A DNA stretch of 64,000 nt, taken from assembly GCA_028274465.1 (NCBI GenBank), contig CM051458.1, forward strand, positions 20,661,566 to 20,725,565. Reading direction: 5' to 3'. Of this stretch, positions 45,211-56,504 are shown piece after piece. Position numbers and translations under genes: made by a program. How positions within the stretch are numbered: the first letter of the stretch is position 1; every line of letters starts with the position of its first letter. Origin of the DNA: Plantago ovata (lineage: Eukaryota > Streptophyta > Magnoliopsida > Lamiales > Plantaginaceae). Below the pieces are notes generated by a model. The model worked only from the letters and a program-made list of their open reading frames with translations. It was not told the DNA's origin and did not search any database.

Positions 45211-46330
45211 AGGATATCCCAAGAAGACACAAGGCATTGAACGAGATTGCAATTTATGAATGGTAGTGGATGGGATAAGAGGATAACAAAGACAACCAAA
45301 CACACGAAGATGAGAGTGTGATGGCGTACGATGATATAGGAGTTGAGCTGGGGAGGCATGATTTAACAATTTACTAGGTAAAATATTAAGGAGATAGGTG
45401 GCCATTTGGAGAGCATGATGCCAAAAAGATGTAGGGACTGACGCATGAGTCAACAAAGTGGGAATGACATTATTAAGAGAACGGATTTTACGTTCAGCCT
45501 TGCCATTCTGAGAAGAGGTGTGAGGACAAGAGAAGCGAAAACTTATGCCATTTGATGCACATAAAGCACGAAAACGACCATTATCATACTCCTCCCCCCA
45601 TTATCACATTGGATAGCTTTTATGCGACGCTCAAATTGTGTAGAAATATGGTTTTGGAGAAGAACAAATTTATCATAGACATCAGATTTGTGTGCTAGTG
45701 GAAAAGTCCACACAAAATTAGAATAGTCATCCAAAAACAACACATAATAGCGATGACCTGAATCACTTAAAACTAGAGATGTCCATAAATCACTATGTAA
45801 AATATCAAAATCCAACAAAGTAGTATTCAAAGAAGAAGTAAAAGGCAATATGACATGTTTGCCAAGAATACAAGATTGACAAGAAGTAGACAGTGTAGGC
45901 TTAGTACAAGTAATACTACTAGCTAAGCGAAGATTATCTAAAATTGAAGTTCCTGGATGACCCAAACGTGCATGCCATATGGAATAGGAAATTGCAGCAA
46001 AAGTGGATGGACTGGATGACGACGAGGTGAGGGATGACAAAGGATAAAGATCACCCTGACTATTGCATCGCATGAGAGGCACCCCCGTCTGAAAATCCAG
46101 AACAGAAAATCTATAAGGATCAAAGGCAACTGACACAGAATTATCGGAAGTAAACTTACGAACAGAAATCAAGTTTTTGATAAGATGGGGAGCATGCAAG
46201 ACATTGTTGAGGGATAAAGAAGGGTGGGGGGGGGGGGCAAAATACTTGTATGACCAGGGGCTGGTCCCAATAGGCCAGGTCCGGTATTGGAAGTGAAAAG
46301 CCTGTTACTGTTGGGAGGAAGTAAATTTTA
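45211..46330 (-). pseudogene. Copia-2 GAG-pre-integrase and integrase part (broken)
   Basis: Minus strand: 'NNVLHAPHLIKNLISVRKFT', 'LMRCNSQGDLYPLSS' and 'WHARLGHPGTSILDNLRL' (His side of the HHCC zinc finger), 'CQSCILGKHV', then the integrase core 'ILHSDLWTS' and 'YYVLFLDDYSNFVWTFPL', later 'ASVPTSFWHHALQMATYLLN' and 'LRVFGCLCYPLIP', ending at the Copia word CVFLGYP beside the inserted LTR. The left-hand neighbour of this piece is 21784-22173. Homology fades near 46330, so gag and 5' LTR are absent or unrecognisable. Confidence 0.88.
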
Positions 46331-47687
46331 CATTCAATCTCATAAGACAATTTTCTATAACCATTCCAGTTAAGTTCTCACAAAACATTTTAGTTCTTTG
46401 TACATCTGGTTTTTAGGTAAAAACAAGTACTACGTTAGCTCACTAAAAAATCAGAAGGCATAGAATCAGTTACAAATTTCATGGCCAGTTCATGAGTTAT
46501 GAGTTACATATTTGTTGTAGTAATTAGTAGACAAAGTACTATAAATACAACAACCTTCATGAATAATTCTAAAGAACTAAAGCAATTAGAAATTTGCTAG
46601 CTTCACCGAAACCTATCTAATGAATCTATTCATTGTATTATGATATTTGTACCTTATTTGTACTATAAGGTCGACAACAATTTCCTTGCAAGAACATCCA
46701 CATGTACTACTTTCTGCTCAAATACTCTCATATACCTCATTCTCCAAAGGCTTGTACATGGCTAAAGACGGCATGCCAGCCTGCACAAAAGGATAGAACC
46801 ACCAATCACTTAAATTGTCTATTCGCATTTGACATATTAATCAATTAATCGAATACTTGTCTATAATGCCTTGGCGACTCCCTGTCTTAGCTCCCCAGAC
46901 AACGTCCCAATACCTATGATCATTAAAAGATTAAAGTCCCAATAAATTTATCGCCTATTGTTCCAGCTAGATAAATTGCGCTTGGAATATTGCAACTGTA
47001 ATGACCGGAGCAGGACAGCAACAGCTAACCAGAGGTAAATAGATACGTATATCGATAAAGAAATTATAACATGATTCGACATATATCAACCTCTTTCTTT
47101 CTACCTTTCCAACATCCTAAGTTCCTAACAATTTTCAAATTATTTTTAGGCCTGAAATTTAACTGCCAAGAAAAGATAGATACAGAACCTTCCCTCACTA
47201 ATACGAGTAAGTATTAAATATTTATCAATTATTAACCACAAATAATCTTAAGCCTGAACATATGCTAGGATGCAATAGTAATATAATTTTCACAGGAAAG
47301 ATCAATCTACATCTAAAGAGCCAAGATGACTAAGAACAATAAGAAATTGTTCAAACATTGTGCATTTTAGAATTATAAACCACATAGTACAATCTTCAAC
47401 TTCTGGAGAAACATGACCCTTATAATTGAAGTTTAAAACTGATTTCCTGAAATTGAGTAGTAGAGGTTTAAAACAACAAAGCATCAGGTTTATCAGTAAG
47501 GACAAAAGATTTACCTGTTAAAAAAAATATATATATGCACATTATAAAAAATCTCTAAAAGCACCATGAACATAAAACGATCTCAAGACAGCAGTATCTC
47601 TAACTAATAGAATAGAGAATTGCATGTTTAGGATTTGTTTACCTGGAATTGATGAGAGGCTTGCTTTAGGTGGCTGAGAATACTTAC
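46331..47687. other. Low-copy AT-rich DNA, no gene recognised
   Basis: No transposon signature. Possible exon-like bits on the minus strand with AG/GT borders (for example 46735-46780, reading 'AGMPSLAMYKPLENE') match no family I know. It may be intronic or downstream DNA of the La-motif gene, but I find none of the later exons expected of that gene. Confidence 0.4.
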
Positions 47688-48571
47688 AAGAAAAGTTGAG
47701 TCCTTTAGCGCAGTAACTATCAAAGAGAGATCCCTGGTGAGCTTCTTCATTCTTTTGAAAGAAGCAAGTACCCCGATAGGAACTGCAGAACATAGCAATC
47801 CATTTCAGTCGGTTGAGTATAAACGGACAATGCATGAATACATTATCGATTGATGGGTGACGATGATTTCGCATTACAACGGAGCCATATCACCATCACT
47901 TTAATGGACAAAAGTAAAACTCGTTAGGTAACTCTGCTATCACCAGTCAGCTCAGTGTAAGATTTCTATATCATTCCAATGATTCACCATGAGCAACTAC
48001 GAAAATTTAACTTGAATTATCTTATTCCAAGCGAACGTTAATTTAGAGAGTTTATCATATAGCTAGTTATTCACCTGAACTATCCAAATACATTAAAAAC
48101 TCCCTTTTTCATTTTTGGTGTAATTCTCATTAAACAACTTTACCAATGATCTGCAACTTATATGAAATATCCTATGACATAAGCACGACCGAAGCGAGCA
48201 TAGGGCTTCTTGTTTCCCAAGGTGATGGGAAGTCTTCAAATGAAAACATCAAGCATGTTGTTTTGTGTATAGTCATGGCTACTTTACTTCGGAAATAGAA
48301 TTGTATTAACTCATCAGTTATGCCCTCTTCAAACTACCAGAAAATAGCAGCCCATTTAGGAAATTCACATGATCTTAGCATTTCATTTCAGTGAAATCAC
48401 ACTATGAAAGTCTACCCATATAATCAACGTACTTTGAACAGAAACACAGAAAAAAAAATTCAAATTATCCACATATGATCAATACATACCATATCCTTCC
48501 GAATTTTTTGTAACATAGTTCAACTAAAACTTGTCATTCGGCAGATTCTCGTCGCCCAAGTAATACTCTAC
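47688..48571 (-). pseudogene. La-motif (LARP6-like) RNA-binding gene fragment, two exons
   Basis: Two exons on the minus strand. Exon 48571-48490 (82 bp) follows TTTGTGCAG, reads VEYYLGDENLPNDKF, a TAG codon, then LNYVTKNSEGY, and ends at GTATGT. Exon 47782-47688 (95 bp) follows TCTGCAG, reads VPIGVLASFKRMKKLTRDL and ALKDSTFL, and ends at GTAAGT. Phases fit (0, 1, 0), and together they give most of the winged-helix La motif, which in LARP proteins binds RNA. The wording is closest to plant LARP6-type proteins from memory. Odd points: one in-frame TAG where Leu is expected, no N-terminal coding exon upstream, and no RRM or later exon downstream. Most likely a decayed or rearranged host gene; a single-base assembly error at the TAG is the alternative. 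Confidence 0.75.
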
Positions 48572-49097
48572 CTGCACAAAGAGCCACAACTAAAGGTTGT
48601 AATCGGCCAAATTTGATTGTTCACCGTCGATCTCAAAATCGAGATACACAAGAACCTATACACAGATGATCAACCGCCCAAATTATACGAACAAGTCCCC
48701 CTAAATTCAACGGTCGTCGGACTAAAATCAAGATTAGATTTAAACTTGCTTCCATTTTAGTAATTACAAGTCAAAAAAATTCCAAGTCAAACATCAACCC
48801 AATCCAATTACTCCATAACCCTAGTGATGGTAAAATCCCCAAATTAAACTCCTCAATCAAGTATTAACTAATTCATTAACTTAAATCACACATACACCAA
48901 ATCCAACTCAATTCAGTTATTCAGAACACTGGAAATCCCACCGCCAAAAAACGAATTGAACTCGAAACTTGAAATTAAGACATCAAAAACACTGAGCCTG
49001 CTTCAAAATCTTACGTCGGAGATCGTCAGTGAGAACGGCAGGCCGCGGCGACTGATCGGAGGGGCACAGTTACCCCTGGTTTGAGAGGTCGGCGGTG
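48572..49097 (-). other. Upstream part of the La-motif gene (intron and possible 5' UTR)
   Basis: GC-richer DNA at 49010-49097 and, beyond Copia-3, at 53882-53930 reads as one 5'-leader-like stretch ('CTTTCTCACCACCGGCCCAG', 'CAGTCGCCGCGGCCTGCCG') ending at a plausible donor 'CCGAC/GTAAG' near 49011. The rest to 48572 is intron-like. I see no ATG in the leader that opens into the La exon. Confidence 0.4.
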
Positions 49098-49102
49098 AGC
49101 TG

Positions 49103-49315
49103 TGTTAAATGCAATAGGAACTTAGAAAGCAAATAACAGTACCGGGAATGACTTGTTTATTCCTTGTGAAAGTGCAGCAAATAAATAGAGAACAAAGTAC
49201 GTGTTGTAACAAACTACAACTCACGTTCTAACTAGAAATAAGGAAACAAACTTGACCATAACAATTAACAAACTATCCTACAGACTAGGACTCTTATTTG
49301 ACTAAAGACTTATCA
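49103..49315 (-). repeat. Copia-3 3' LTR
   Basis: TGTTAAATG ... CTTATCA on the plus strand, 213 bp. Confidence 0.92.
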
Positions 49316-49346
49316 TTCCCTCCCTTGAACTAGACTGCATTTGCAG

Positions 49347-51532
49347 CTAGTTAACTTGTGGTGGTTCACACACTCCAAGCCTGCTCCTTATCTCCTGGAA
49401 TGACTCTAGTTTGAGCGGTTTAGTGAAAATGTCTGCTATCTGCTGCTTTGTACCACAGAATTGAAGTTGCACAACGTCATTATTCACTAGCTCCCGTAAG
49501 AAATGGTAGCGCACGTCAATATGCTTGCTCCTTCCATGCATCACCGGGTTCCTCGCCAACTTAATTGTTGAGCTATTGTCACAAAAAATGACAGTACTCT
49601 CATTGCCTATGTAGCCAATCTTCTTTAGAACCCTTTGCATCCATATTGCTTGACAACTACTACTTGCGGCTGCAATGAATTCAGCTTCGGTTGTGCTTAG
49701 TGTTACAATCGGTTGCTTCGAGAAGACCAAGTTACTGCTGCTCCACTTAGCATAAAAACATAGCCTGAGGTGCTTCTTCTATCTTCCACCGATCCGACAT
49801 AATCGCTATCAGTAAAACCAATCAACTCCTGATTGTTTTCACTTCTATACAGAATGCCAAACTTTGTTGTACCTGCCAAGTAACGTAGAATTCTCTTGGC
49901 TGCAGAATGATGAAGTTCTGTAGGTCTTGACATATACCTGCTTAATAAGCTTACTGCATACATTATATCCGGCCTTGTAGCAGTCAGATACATCAAGCTC
50001 CCAATCAACTGCTTAAAGAACGAACCATCCATCTCAACACCATCTTCATCTTTGGAGATTTTAAATCCTGGAACCATTGGATTTGCAACAGAATTGCTAT
50101 GCTCCATTCCAAAACGTCTAAGCACTTCCATCACGTACTTCGCCTGACACATAAATATTCCACCATCAAACTGAACTACCTCAATACCAAGAAAATACTT
50201 CATCTTACCCAAGTCCGTCATATCAAATTCCTTCATCATGGACTCTTTGAAGTCAATCATCATATTCTCATCATCCCCGGTATAAATTAAATCATCAACG
50301 TACAAGCTAATGATTAAAAATTTACCTTGTTTGCTGACTTTCGTAAACAAAGTTTGCTCACTGTCCTCCTTCTCAAAACCTTCTTTTCTGAAGTAAGTTT
50401 CAATTCGATTGAACCATGCTCGCGGTGCCTGCTTGAGTCCGTACAAAGCTTTGTTGAGCTTATACACCTTATGTTCTTCATTCTTTATTTCATAACCCCT
50501 TGGCTGCTCCACGTACACAGTCTCAACTAACTTCCCATGAAGGAAAGCTGATTTTACATCCAACTGATACACACACCATCTTCTTTGAGCCGCAAGTGCT
50601 AAAATCATTCGAACCGTGTCCATGCGAGCTACAGGAGCATATACTTCTTCATAATCAACTCGGTATTCCTGAGCATACCCTTTTGCGACCAAGCGAGCCT
50701 TGTGTTTATCGACTTCTCCTAGCTCATTTAATTTTGTTTTGTACACCCATTTGACTCCTACTTTTTTAGCTCCTTCTGGCAACTCAATAAGATCCCACGT
50801 TCCATTCTTCTCAATTGATCTCATTTCAGCATCCATGGCTGATCTCCACTTCTTTTCCTTTACTGCTTCCTCAAATGAAATTGGATCAGAATTAACGGCA
50901 TCAGCAAATAAGGCTAAGTGAGTTTGTACCTCTGCCTCTTCATCCGAAAGACCTTCACCAGAAACATAGTCTTTCATATATGCTGGTTCTCTTCTAACTC
51001 GGGATGCCATTGGAGGAGCCGTTTCATCTTCTTCATTGCCATCAAAGGGTTCATCTCTTGCCGGAGAATCCACATTTTCTTCCTCACTATTATGGTCAGA
51101 GTCCACCTCTTCACCTTCGTCATCTTCCCATTCCAGATCAAACTTTTTGTTATCTTCAGAATTCATCTCCCAGTTCCATTGTTCTTCTTCTTCGAAGATG
51201 ACATCCCGACTAATAATAATCTTTTTACATATAGGATCATATAGCCGGTATGCCTTTGATTCTTCACTTATCCCTAAAAGAACACAACGACGACTCTTAT
51301 CCTCAAGCTTTGTTCTTCGAGCATCCGGTACATGAGCATGTGCTACACAACCAAAGACTCTCAAGTGCTTGAATGAAGGTTTCAGTCCACTCCAAGCTTC
51401 TTCTGGCGTCATTCCTTGCACCGATGACGTCGGACATCTATTAAGAATATAAAATGCCCAATTCACTGCCTCTGCCCATAGTTTTCTTGGAACATTCTTC
51501 TCAACCAATAAGCTCCTCACCATATTCATCAC
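49347..51532 (-). pseudogene. Copia-3 integrase C-terminal part, RT and RNase H
   Basis: Minus strand: end of integrase ('NMVRSLLVEKNVPRKLWAEA', 'HLRVFGCVAHAHVPDARR'), acidic linker, RT with 'GVKWVYKTKLNELGEV', 'LDVKSAFLHGKLVETVYV', '[17 protein letters not shown]', catalytic 'LYVDDLIYTG' and 'MTDLGKMKYFLGIEV', then RNase H with 'TDSDYVGSVEDRRSTSGY', 'TEAEFIAAASSSCQAIW', 'FCDNSSTIKLARNPV' and 'GTKQQIADIFTKPL'. These parts would copy the RNA and degrade the template. Open stretches are long, in keeping with a young copy. Confidence 0.9.
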
Positions 51533-51592
51533 GGTTCTATTTTAATTTTCCGCTCAGCAACGCCGTTTGTTGTGGTGTATATGCAGCAGTTA

Positions 51593-51873
51593 TGTAACGA
51601 CCCGACCAATCCGGCCGGCATGGTTACTCATGGGCGCTCTCCGGGGTGATATGCTGGACCCACAGACCAACACGGGTTCTAATCCGCGCACTTTGCCCTC
51701 ACTCGTGCGTGCACCGGGAACTTCCCAGTGGGTCACCCATCCTTGAATTGCTCCAGAGCAAGCACGCTTAACTCTGAAGTTCCTCTAGGTGGATTCCCGA
51801 AAAGAAAGGTGCACCTTGATGGTATGAGTAGCGTTCTCAACCCTTTTAAGCTTCTGAAATCTGGGGCGTTACA
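51593..51873 (-). mobile_element. Solo LTR of Cassandra (TRIM with 5S rRNA sequence)
   Basis: 281 bp, TGTAAC ... GTTACA, flanked by AGTTA (51588-51592 and 51874-51878). The minus strand at about 51832-51713 follows plant 5S rRNA along its length: 'CATACCATCAAGGTGC', 'AGTTAAGCGTGCTTG' (A-box region) and 'GGATGGGTGACCCACTGGGA' (C-box region). Cassandra elements are known to carry such 5S sequence, with RNA polymerase III promoter boxes, in their LTRs. Only one LTR is present, so the internal part was removed by recombination. Confidence 0.93.
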
Positions 51874-51878
51874 AGTTA

Positions 51879-53622
51879 ATTGCCTCTTGATCCCATTCGT
51901 TTCACAATATTCTTTGAACTCATTTGATGTGAATTCACCCCCACGATCTGTCCTGAGGCATTTAATGGGAAAACCAGTTTCCTTTTCAACAAGAGCTTTA
52001 AAAAGCTTAAAGTAAGTGAATGCATCTGACTTAGAAGCAAGAAAATACACCCACGCCTTCCTACTATAATCATCAATGAAGCAAATAAAATACCTCTTGT
52101 TGCCCTCTGAAATGGGAGATATTGGGCCACAGATATCAGCGTGAACAAGCTCCAACTTTGTTGATGCTCTCCATGTGCTTCTCTTTGGGATTACATCTCG
52201 ATGTTGCTTCCCTTTGAAGCAATTACTGCACGTAATCTCACCCTCGGAGAAACTTGGCAAGCCTCTCACCATGTCTTTTGCTTGCAAAGTCTTCAACCCT
52301 TTGTAGCTAAGATGACCAAATCTTCGATGCCATAAATGAGCAACGTCTTGGGTGACTACTTGGAGACAATCTTCATCCTTTTCCCCCGATTGAGTGTTTG
52401 ATAGTAACACAAACATTCGATTTGCTGCCATGGTGGTTTTGAAAATCAACACCTTTGTGTGATGATAAATCCGGCACATGTTTGACTGCATCAGTACAGC
52501 CAAACCTCTTTCTTGCAGCTGCCCGACACTGAGAAGATTATTCTTCAACCCAGGTACATAATATACATCCCGTACAAGGTGATTCACTCCTTTTACTGTC
52601 AATCGAACACTTCCCTTTCCAACAACATTCATGCTTGCATAATTCCCCAATCTTACCACCTTATTGAATCCCTTTTCTAAGTCACAGAATAGTGATGAAT
52701 CACCACACATGTGATTGCTACATCCAGAGTCAATAAACCATATGTCGTTTCGATCACCTCCAAACGTATCGACATACGCCATTAGCACCATCTCTTCTGC
52801 TTCATCCAAATTCGCATAATTTGCTTGGCACTCATACTGAAAATGTCCAAGCTTATGGCACTTATAGCACTCAACCGTATCTTTGCTCCAGTTTTGGCGA
52901 CCCCTGCCTCTACCTTGTCCTCGGCCTCCTCTGAAAGCAGCTCTTCCTCGTCCGCTTCCACCATAGCCCCCTTCATGTGTCACCTTCAAATGTTCTTCTC
53001 CTCCATCTCCTGTAAACTTCTGCTCATGAACAAGTAGAGAACTTTGCAAGTCATCTACAGAGAGTTCATCTATATCCTTGGCTTCCCCAATGGAACAAAT
53101 AATGTAGTTCCATTTATCAGTAAGAGTTCTCAAAATCTTCTCAACAATCTTGACATCGCTCATATCTTCCTCCCCATAATTCCTCATTTCATTTGCAACC
53201 GTCATCACTCGACCAAAGTAGTCATCAATCGATTCACCTTGCTTCATTGACAGAACCTCAAAGTTCCGGCGTAAACGGTTGAGCTGAGCTCTCTTTACTC
53301 GAGCATTACCTTGACACTTCATCTTCATGGAATCCCAGAGCTCTTTGGATGTCTCCTTCTTTGTAATTGTCTTCAGAATTGACTTGTCAAGTGACTGTAA
53401 CAAGTAATTCTTAGCCTTCAAGTCCTTCAACTTCATCTCTTCTAAGTTCTGTTTTTGCGCTGGCGTCAACACATCCGTACTCTTAGGCTTGTTGTAACCT
53501 GATTCGACAACAACCCAGTACTCCTTGGATCGAAGAAGATTCTCCATGACCATGCTCCAATGATCATAGTCCCCGTCGAATTTCGGAATGGACGCTGCTG
53601 CAAAGTTTGCTTCTGAACCCAT
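51879..53622 (-). pseudogene. Copia-3 gag, protease and integrase N-terminal part
   Basis: Starts ATG at 53622 ('MGSEANFAAASIPKFDGDYD'), gag of UBN2/Copia type ('WDSMKMKCQGNARVKRAQLN', 'MKQGESIDDYFGRVMTVANE'), an RG-rich stretch ('GRGRAAFRGGRGQGRGRGRQ'), CCHC knuckle CYKCHKLGHFQYEC, protease 'WFIDSGCSNHM', GAG-pre-integrase ('LWHRRFGHLSYKGLKTL', 'CSNCFKGKQH') and integrase core start ('LVHADICGPI', 'YFICFIDDYSRKAWVYFL', 'RTDRGGEFTSNEFKEYC'). The frame is open up to the Cassandra insertion. The protease active site is DSGCS. Confidence 0.9.
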
Positions 53623-53641
53623 CTCTCTTCACTCGCTTACT

Positions 53642-53654
53642 GGCTCTGATGCCA
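53642..53654 (-). other. Primer-binding site of Copia-3, initiator tRNA-Met
   Basis: Minus strand TGGCATCAGAGCC, three bases inside the 5' LTR. It matches the initiator-Met site except for one base (C for T). Confidence 0.85.
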
Positions 53655-53657
53655 GAA

Positions 53658-53876
53658 TGTTAAATGCAATAGGAACTTTAAGAGAAAGCAAATAACAGTA
53701 CTGGGAATGACTTGTTTATTCCTTGTGAAAGTGCAGCAAATAAATAGAGAACAAAGTAGACGTGTTGTAACAAACTACAACCCACGTTCTAACTAGAAAT
53801 AAGGAAACAAACTTGACCATAACAATTAACAAACTATCCTACAGACTAGGACTCTTATTTGACTAAAGACTTATCA
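53658..53876 (-). repeat. Copia-3 5' LTR
   Basis: 219 bp, same ends as the LTR at 49103; nearly identical. Confidence 0.92.
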
Positions 53877-53881
53877 AGCTG

Positions 53882-54117
53882 GGCCGGTGGTGAGAAAGCC
53901 GATGTCGATTTGTAACTTTTGTGAGAAAAACAAAAAAGGGAAAAGAAGACGTGAGAATAAGATGATGAAAATATATTGAAAAGTAAATTAAAATTAAAAT
54001 AAATAAATAATGACACATGTACGCACCAGATTGAAACTGAATAAGTAAGACCAACGGTTTAAAATTGATTGGTAGGTCAATCGATTGATTGAATCAATAG
54101 GCTTATTATATTACTTT
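53882..54117. other. Upstream flank of the La-motif gene, AT-rich
   Basis: Continues the leader-like sequence interrupted by Copia-3 (to about 53930), then AT-rich DNA with no recognisable feature. Confidence 0.4.
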
Positions 54118-54280
<163 letters not shown>

Positions 54281-54282
54281 CA

Positions 54283-54308
54283 CTAGTTATAGCCCGTGGC
54301 GATGCCAC
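54283..54308 (-). mobile_element. Probable Helitron 3' terminus
   Basis: Minus strand: GTGGCATCGCCAC hairpin (54308-54296), GGGCTATAA, then CTAG (54286-54283) followed by T, the Helitron 3' layout, placed at the edge of an AT microsatellite, a favoured target type. The element would extend to higher coordinates; its 5' TC end is not identified. Confidence 0.45.
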
Positions 54309-55531
54309 AACATAGTTTCAATATTACGTAAATATACCGAATACAAATTTGATAGACTTTTAAGGGTGCCGGGTGGTAAGGGCATTAGAGTAATATGGTG
54401 GGGCCGTGGGGCATATGAATCAAGACCCTATGTTGTTTGAATATTGTAGTGTTAAGGTGGTTAAGGAGTAGTGTATGAGTAGGAGAAGAGTATATTAGTT
54501 TAGCCGTTGCCCAAAAAGATATTCCACATCTCACGAATAATTGCAGATAAATTGATAGTTTTGTATCAAATAATAACAAAAGAAATAAAAGAGTTGAAGA
54601 TATATTTATTGTACATAAATTGATGGTTTTGTATCAAATAATAACAAAAACAATAAAAGAGTTTAAAAAGATTGGCGAAAGATTATCCCTAACTTTTGTT
54701 AATGGTCATTGCATAACTAATTGCTATAGAAATTTGGCAAGATAAAAAAGTGAGAGAACCATAACGTTCTATGAAATACTGTATATTTAACATTTTTCAC
54801 ATATATCATTCCGCCCTCTATAATAATTTGCTTCCAAGGGCAGTCACAATCAACCTACAGTATCATTACATATTTAGAAGATTGGTCAATGTTCCTACAA
54901 AGTATAATAATCGAGCCACATTTGAGCCTGATATTAGGATTCGGCAAACATAAAGCCAAAAACTCAACTAAATATACATCTTTTCTATGCCAGTGCTAGG
55001 TTCATTCGGATATATACTGTCTGAACTTATAACTCAATTGAGTTTTCCCAAACATAACTGTATAATATAGTTAATGATCTACGCAACCACCTCATTAATC
55101 GGGGCAAAAATGGTCAGCTTTTAAATTTTCGAACCAAAGTTGTCATTGATTAGTGTTTTGATTTGGTAGCGGAGTACTTTTAGTTTTATGATGCCCCTCT
55201 AATTTTATAAATTCTCTATTTAGGGTTTGAATATATTTTCAACTTATATAGTGGTAAAAATGGCTCTATATAGGAAATATATGCCATCACTAACATGATC
55301 TAGAACAGAATGATATTTTCTCTCGACTATCACAGTGATTTGATATGTTGTACCACGAATAAATATATCATCGCGCACATTGAATTCAACTTCCCCGTCA
55401 TTCACCCCAAATAGCACCATCTTAACATTCAAAAACCAATCTACAAATTCCATAATCTTATACCACAACTTTGTTGCGGTGGCACATGATAAATTCAACC
55501 ACGCTTGTTGCTCTTTTGCTTCCTACCCTTT
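54309..55531. other. Unclassified AT-rich DNA, possibly Helitron body
   Basis: No coding sequence of recognisable kind. A local direct repeat ('aattgatggttttgtatcaaataataacaaaa' with small changes) occurs at about 54550 and 54618. Confidence 0.35.
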
Positions 55532-55950
55532 GGCCAGCAAGGTTACCAATGACGAATCCACACACGTCGCGATGGTATGATATTATCCGCTTTAGACCTC
55601 AGCCCTCACGGATTTACTTTTTATAATACCCAAAAGGCCTCATAGAATGCGAGAGTGATGGTCTAACATATATACCCTTTATCCCGTTCACTCATAATTA
55701 AGCGATGTGGATGTGGGGATTACAGTTACACAGGTTTGATTTTTGACACTTATAAGGCGTCATGACTATTTCAAATTAATACTGTACATCTCACTTGTAC
55801 GATATTATCCGCTTTTGACCCGATCCGACACAGGTCTGATTTTGAAATCATCCAAAATACCTCATACCATTTTAAAGTATATGATTGTATGCCGACTTAC
55901 ATATTCTTTATGCCCGCAATAAAAGTTGACGCTTTTCTACTCGGCTAATC
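55532..55950. repeat. Unclassified repeat, copy 1
   Basis: Begins GGCCAGCAAGGTTACCAATG and ends near TACTCGGCTAAT. Very similar to copy 2 about 973 bp downstream. It holds two internal sub-repeats about 226 bp apart built on 'GATATTATCCGCTTT' followed by 'ATACC(T)CAAAAGG/CTCATACC'-like words. The reverse reads AAAGCGGATAATAT..., a motif I have seen in plant interspersed repeats, class unknown to me. Confidence 0.7.
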
Positions 55951-56504
55951 AATAAGATTACACCATTATTTTAGTCAAGTCTTACTTTGTATTTTTAATC
56001 CAAAATTTTGTAGCCTGGTCAAGTTTTGTAACCGACCCCAGGAGTTGGTCATGCCATGAGGACCTTTAACAATTTTTATTTTTGATAGGTGGGGGTTACA
56101 AAATTAAATGATTTTTTATTAAAAAATAAAAATAAATTAAGATGCAATAAACTAATTTAGAAAAGAATATTTGGGCAAAATTGTGAACCCAAATATTTGA
56201 TATTATTTTGAGCTAAAATAATCACTAATACTCGAGATAACATATTTTTTACTTATCTTTATTTCAATAAAATGTGAGGACCTCTTAATCGCTATATACA
56301 TACTTAGTTTTATGGCGTTAGTTCTAAATATGTCATCATAATTTAGACCAGAGGTGGCCCCTACGGGATCAAGAGGTGGCTCCACCGCCCATACGGTATA
56401 GAACTTTGCCCCGCATGGCACTTAGTTTCTGCAATTTCAGATAATCCCGACCTGATACCATTTGCAATGACCCGGCCACTAATGGGCTGAGACCCGGCAT
56501 GTTG

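Larger units (their letters stand above)
9227..46330 (-). mobile_element. Copia-2: old Ale/Retrofit-type Copia retrotransposon, split by two nested insertions
   Basis: Minus-strand fossil in three pieces: RT and RNase H with the 3' LTR (9227-11349), the integrase-RT linker (21784-22173), and GAG-pre-integrase and integrase (45211-46330). The order along the minus strand is that of one Copia pol. Each break is an insertion with its own 5-bp duplication: CTTAC (11345-11349 and 21779-21783) and AGGAT (22169-22173 and 45211-45215). RNase H and RT wording ('TFTRPDISYAVQQ', 'CDNVSAIYLSGN', 'QHQRTKHIEIDIHFVRD') is that of the Ale/Retrofit/Hopscotch lineage. The gag end and 5' LTR are not seen. It is badly broken (about ten breaks besides the insertions) and must be the oldest LTR element here because everything else lies inside it. 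Confidence 0.85.
49103..53876 (-). mobile_element. Copia-3: young short-LTR Copia retrotransposon
   Basis: 4.8 kb, minus strand, flanked by AGCTG (49098-49102 and 53877-53881). LTRs 49103-49315 and 53658-53876, initiator-Met primer site beside the latter, purine tract AAGGGAGGGAA beside the former. It carries gag, protease, integrase, RT and RNase H parts with long open stretches. By eye the two LTRs differ at two bases and two small indels, about 1%, so the insertion is recent. It is split in the integrase region by a Cassandra solo LTR and has perhaps one or two other breaks. The short LTR and RT wording suggest an Ivana/Oryco-like lineage, tentative. Confidence 0.93.

Noticed and set aside
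46735-46780. Exon-like stretch with AG/GT borders on the minus strand
   Set aside because: Too short, and I cannot connect it in phase to the La-motif exons or to any known family; mentioned only within the intergenic entry.
51713-51832. 5S rRNA gene
   Set aside because: Diverged from 5S and enclosed in an LTR with TG/CA ends and a 5-bp duplication, so it is the 5S-derived part of Cassandra.
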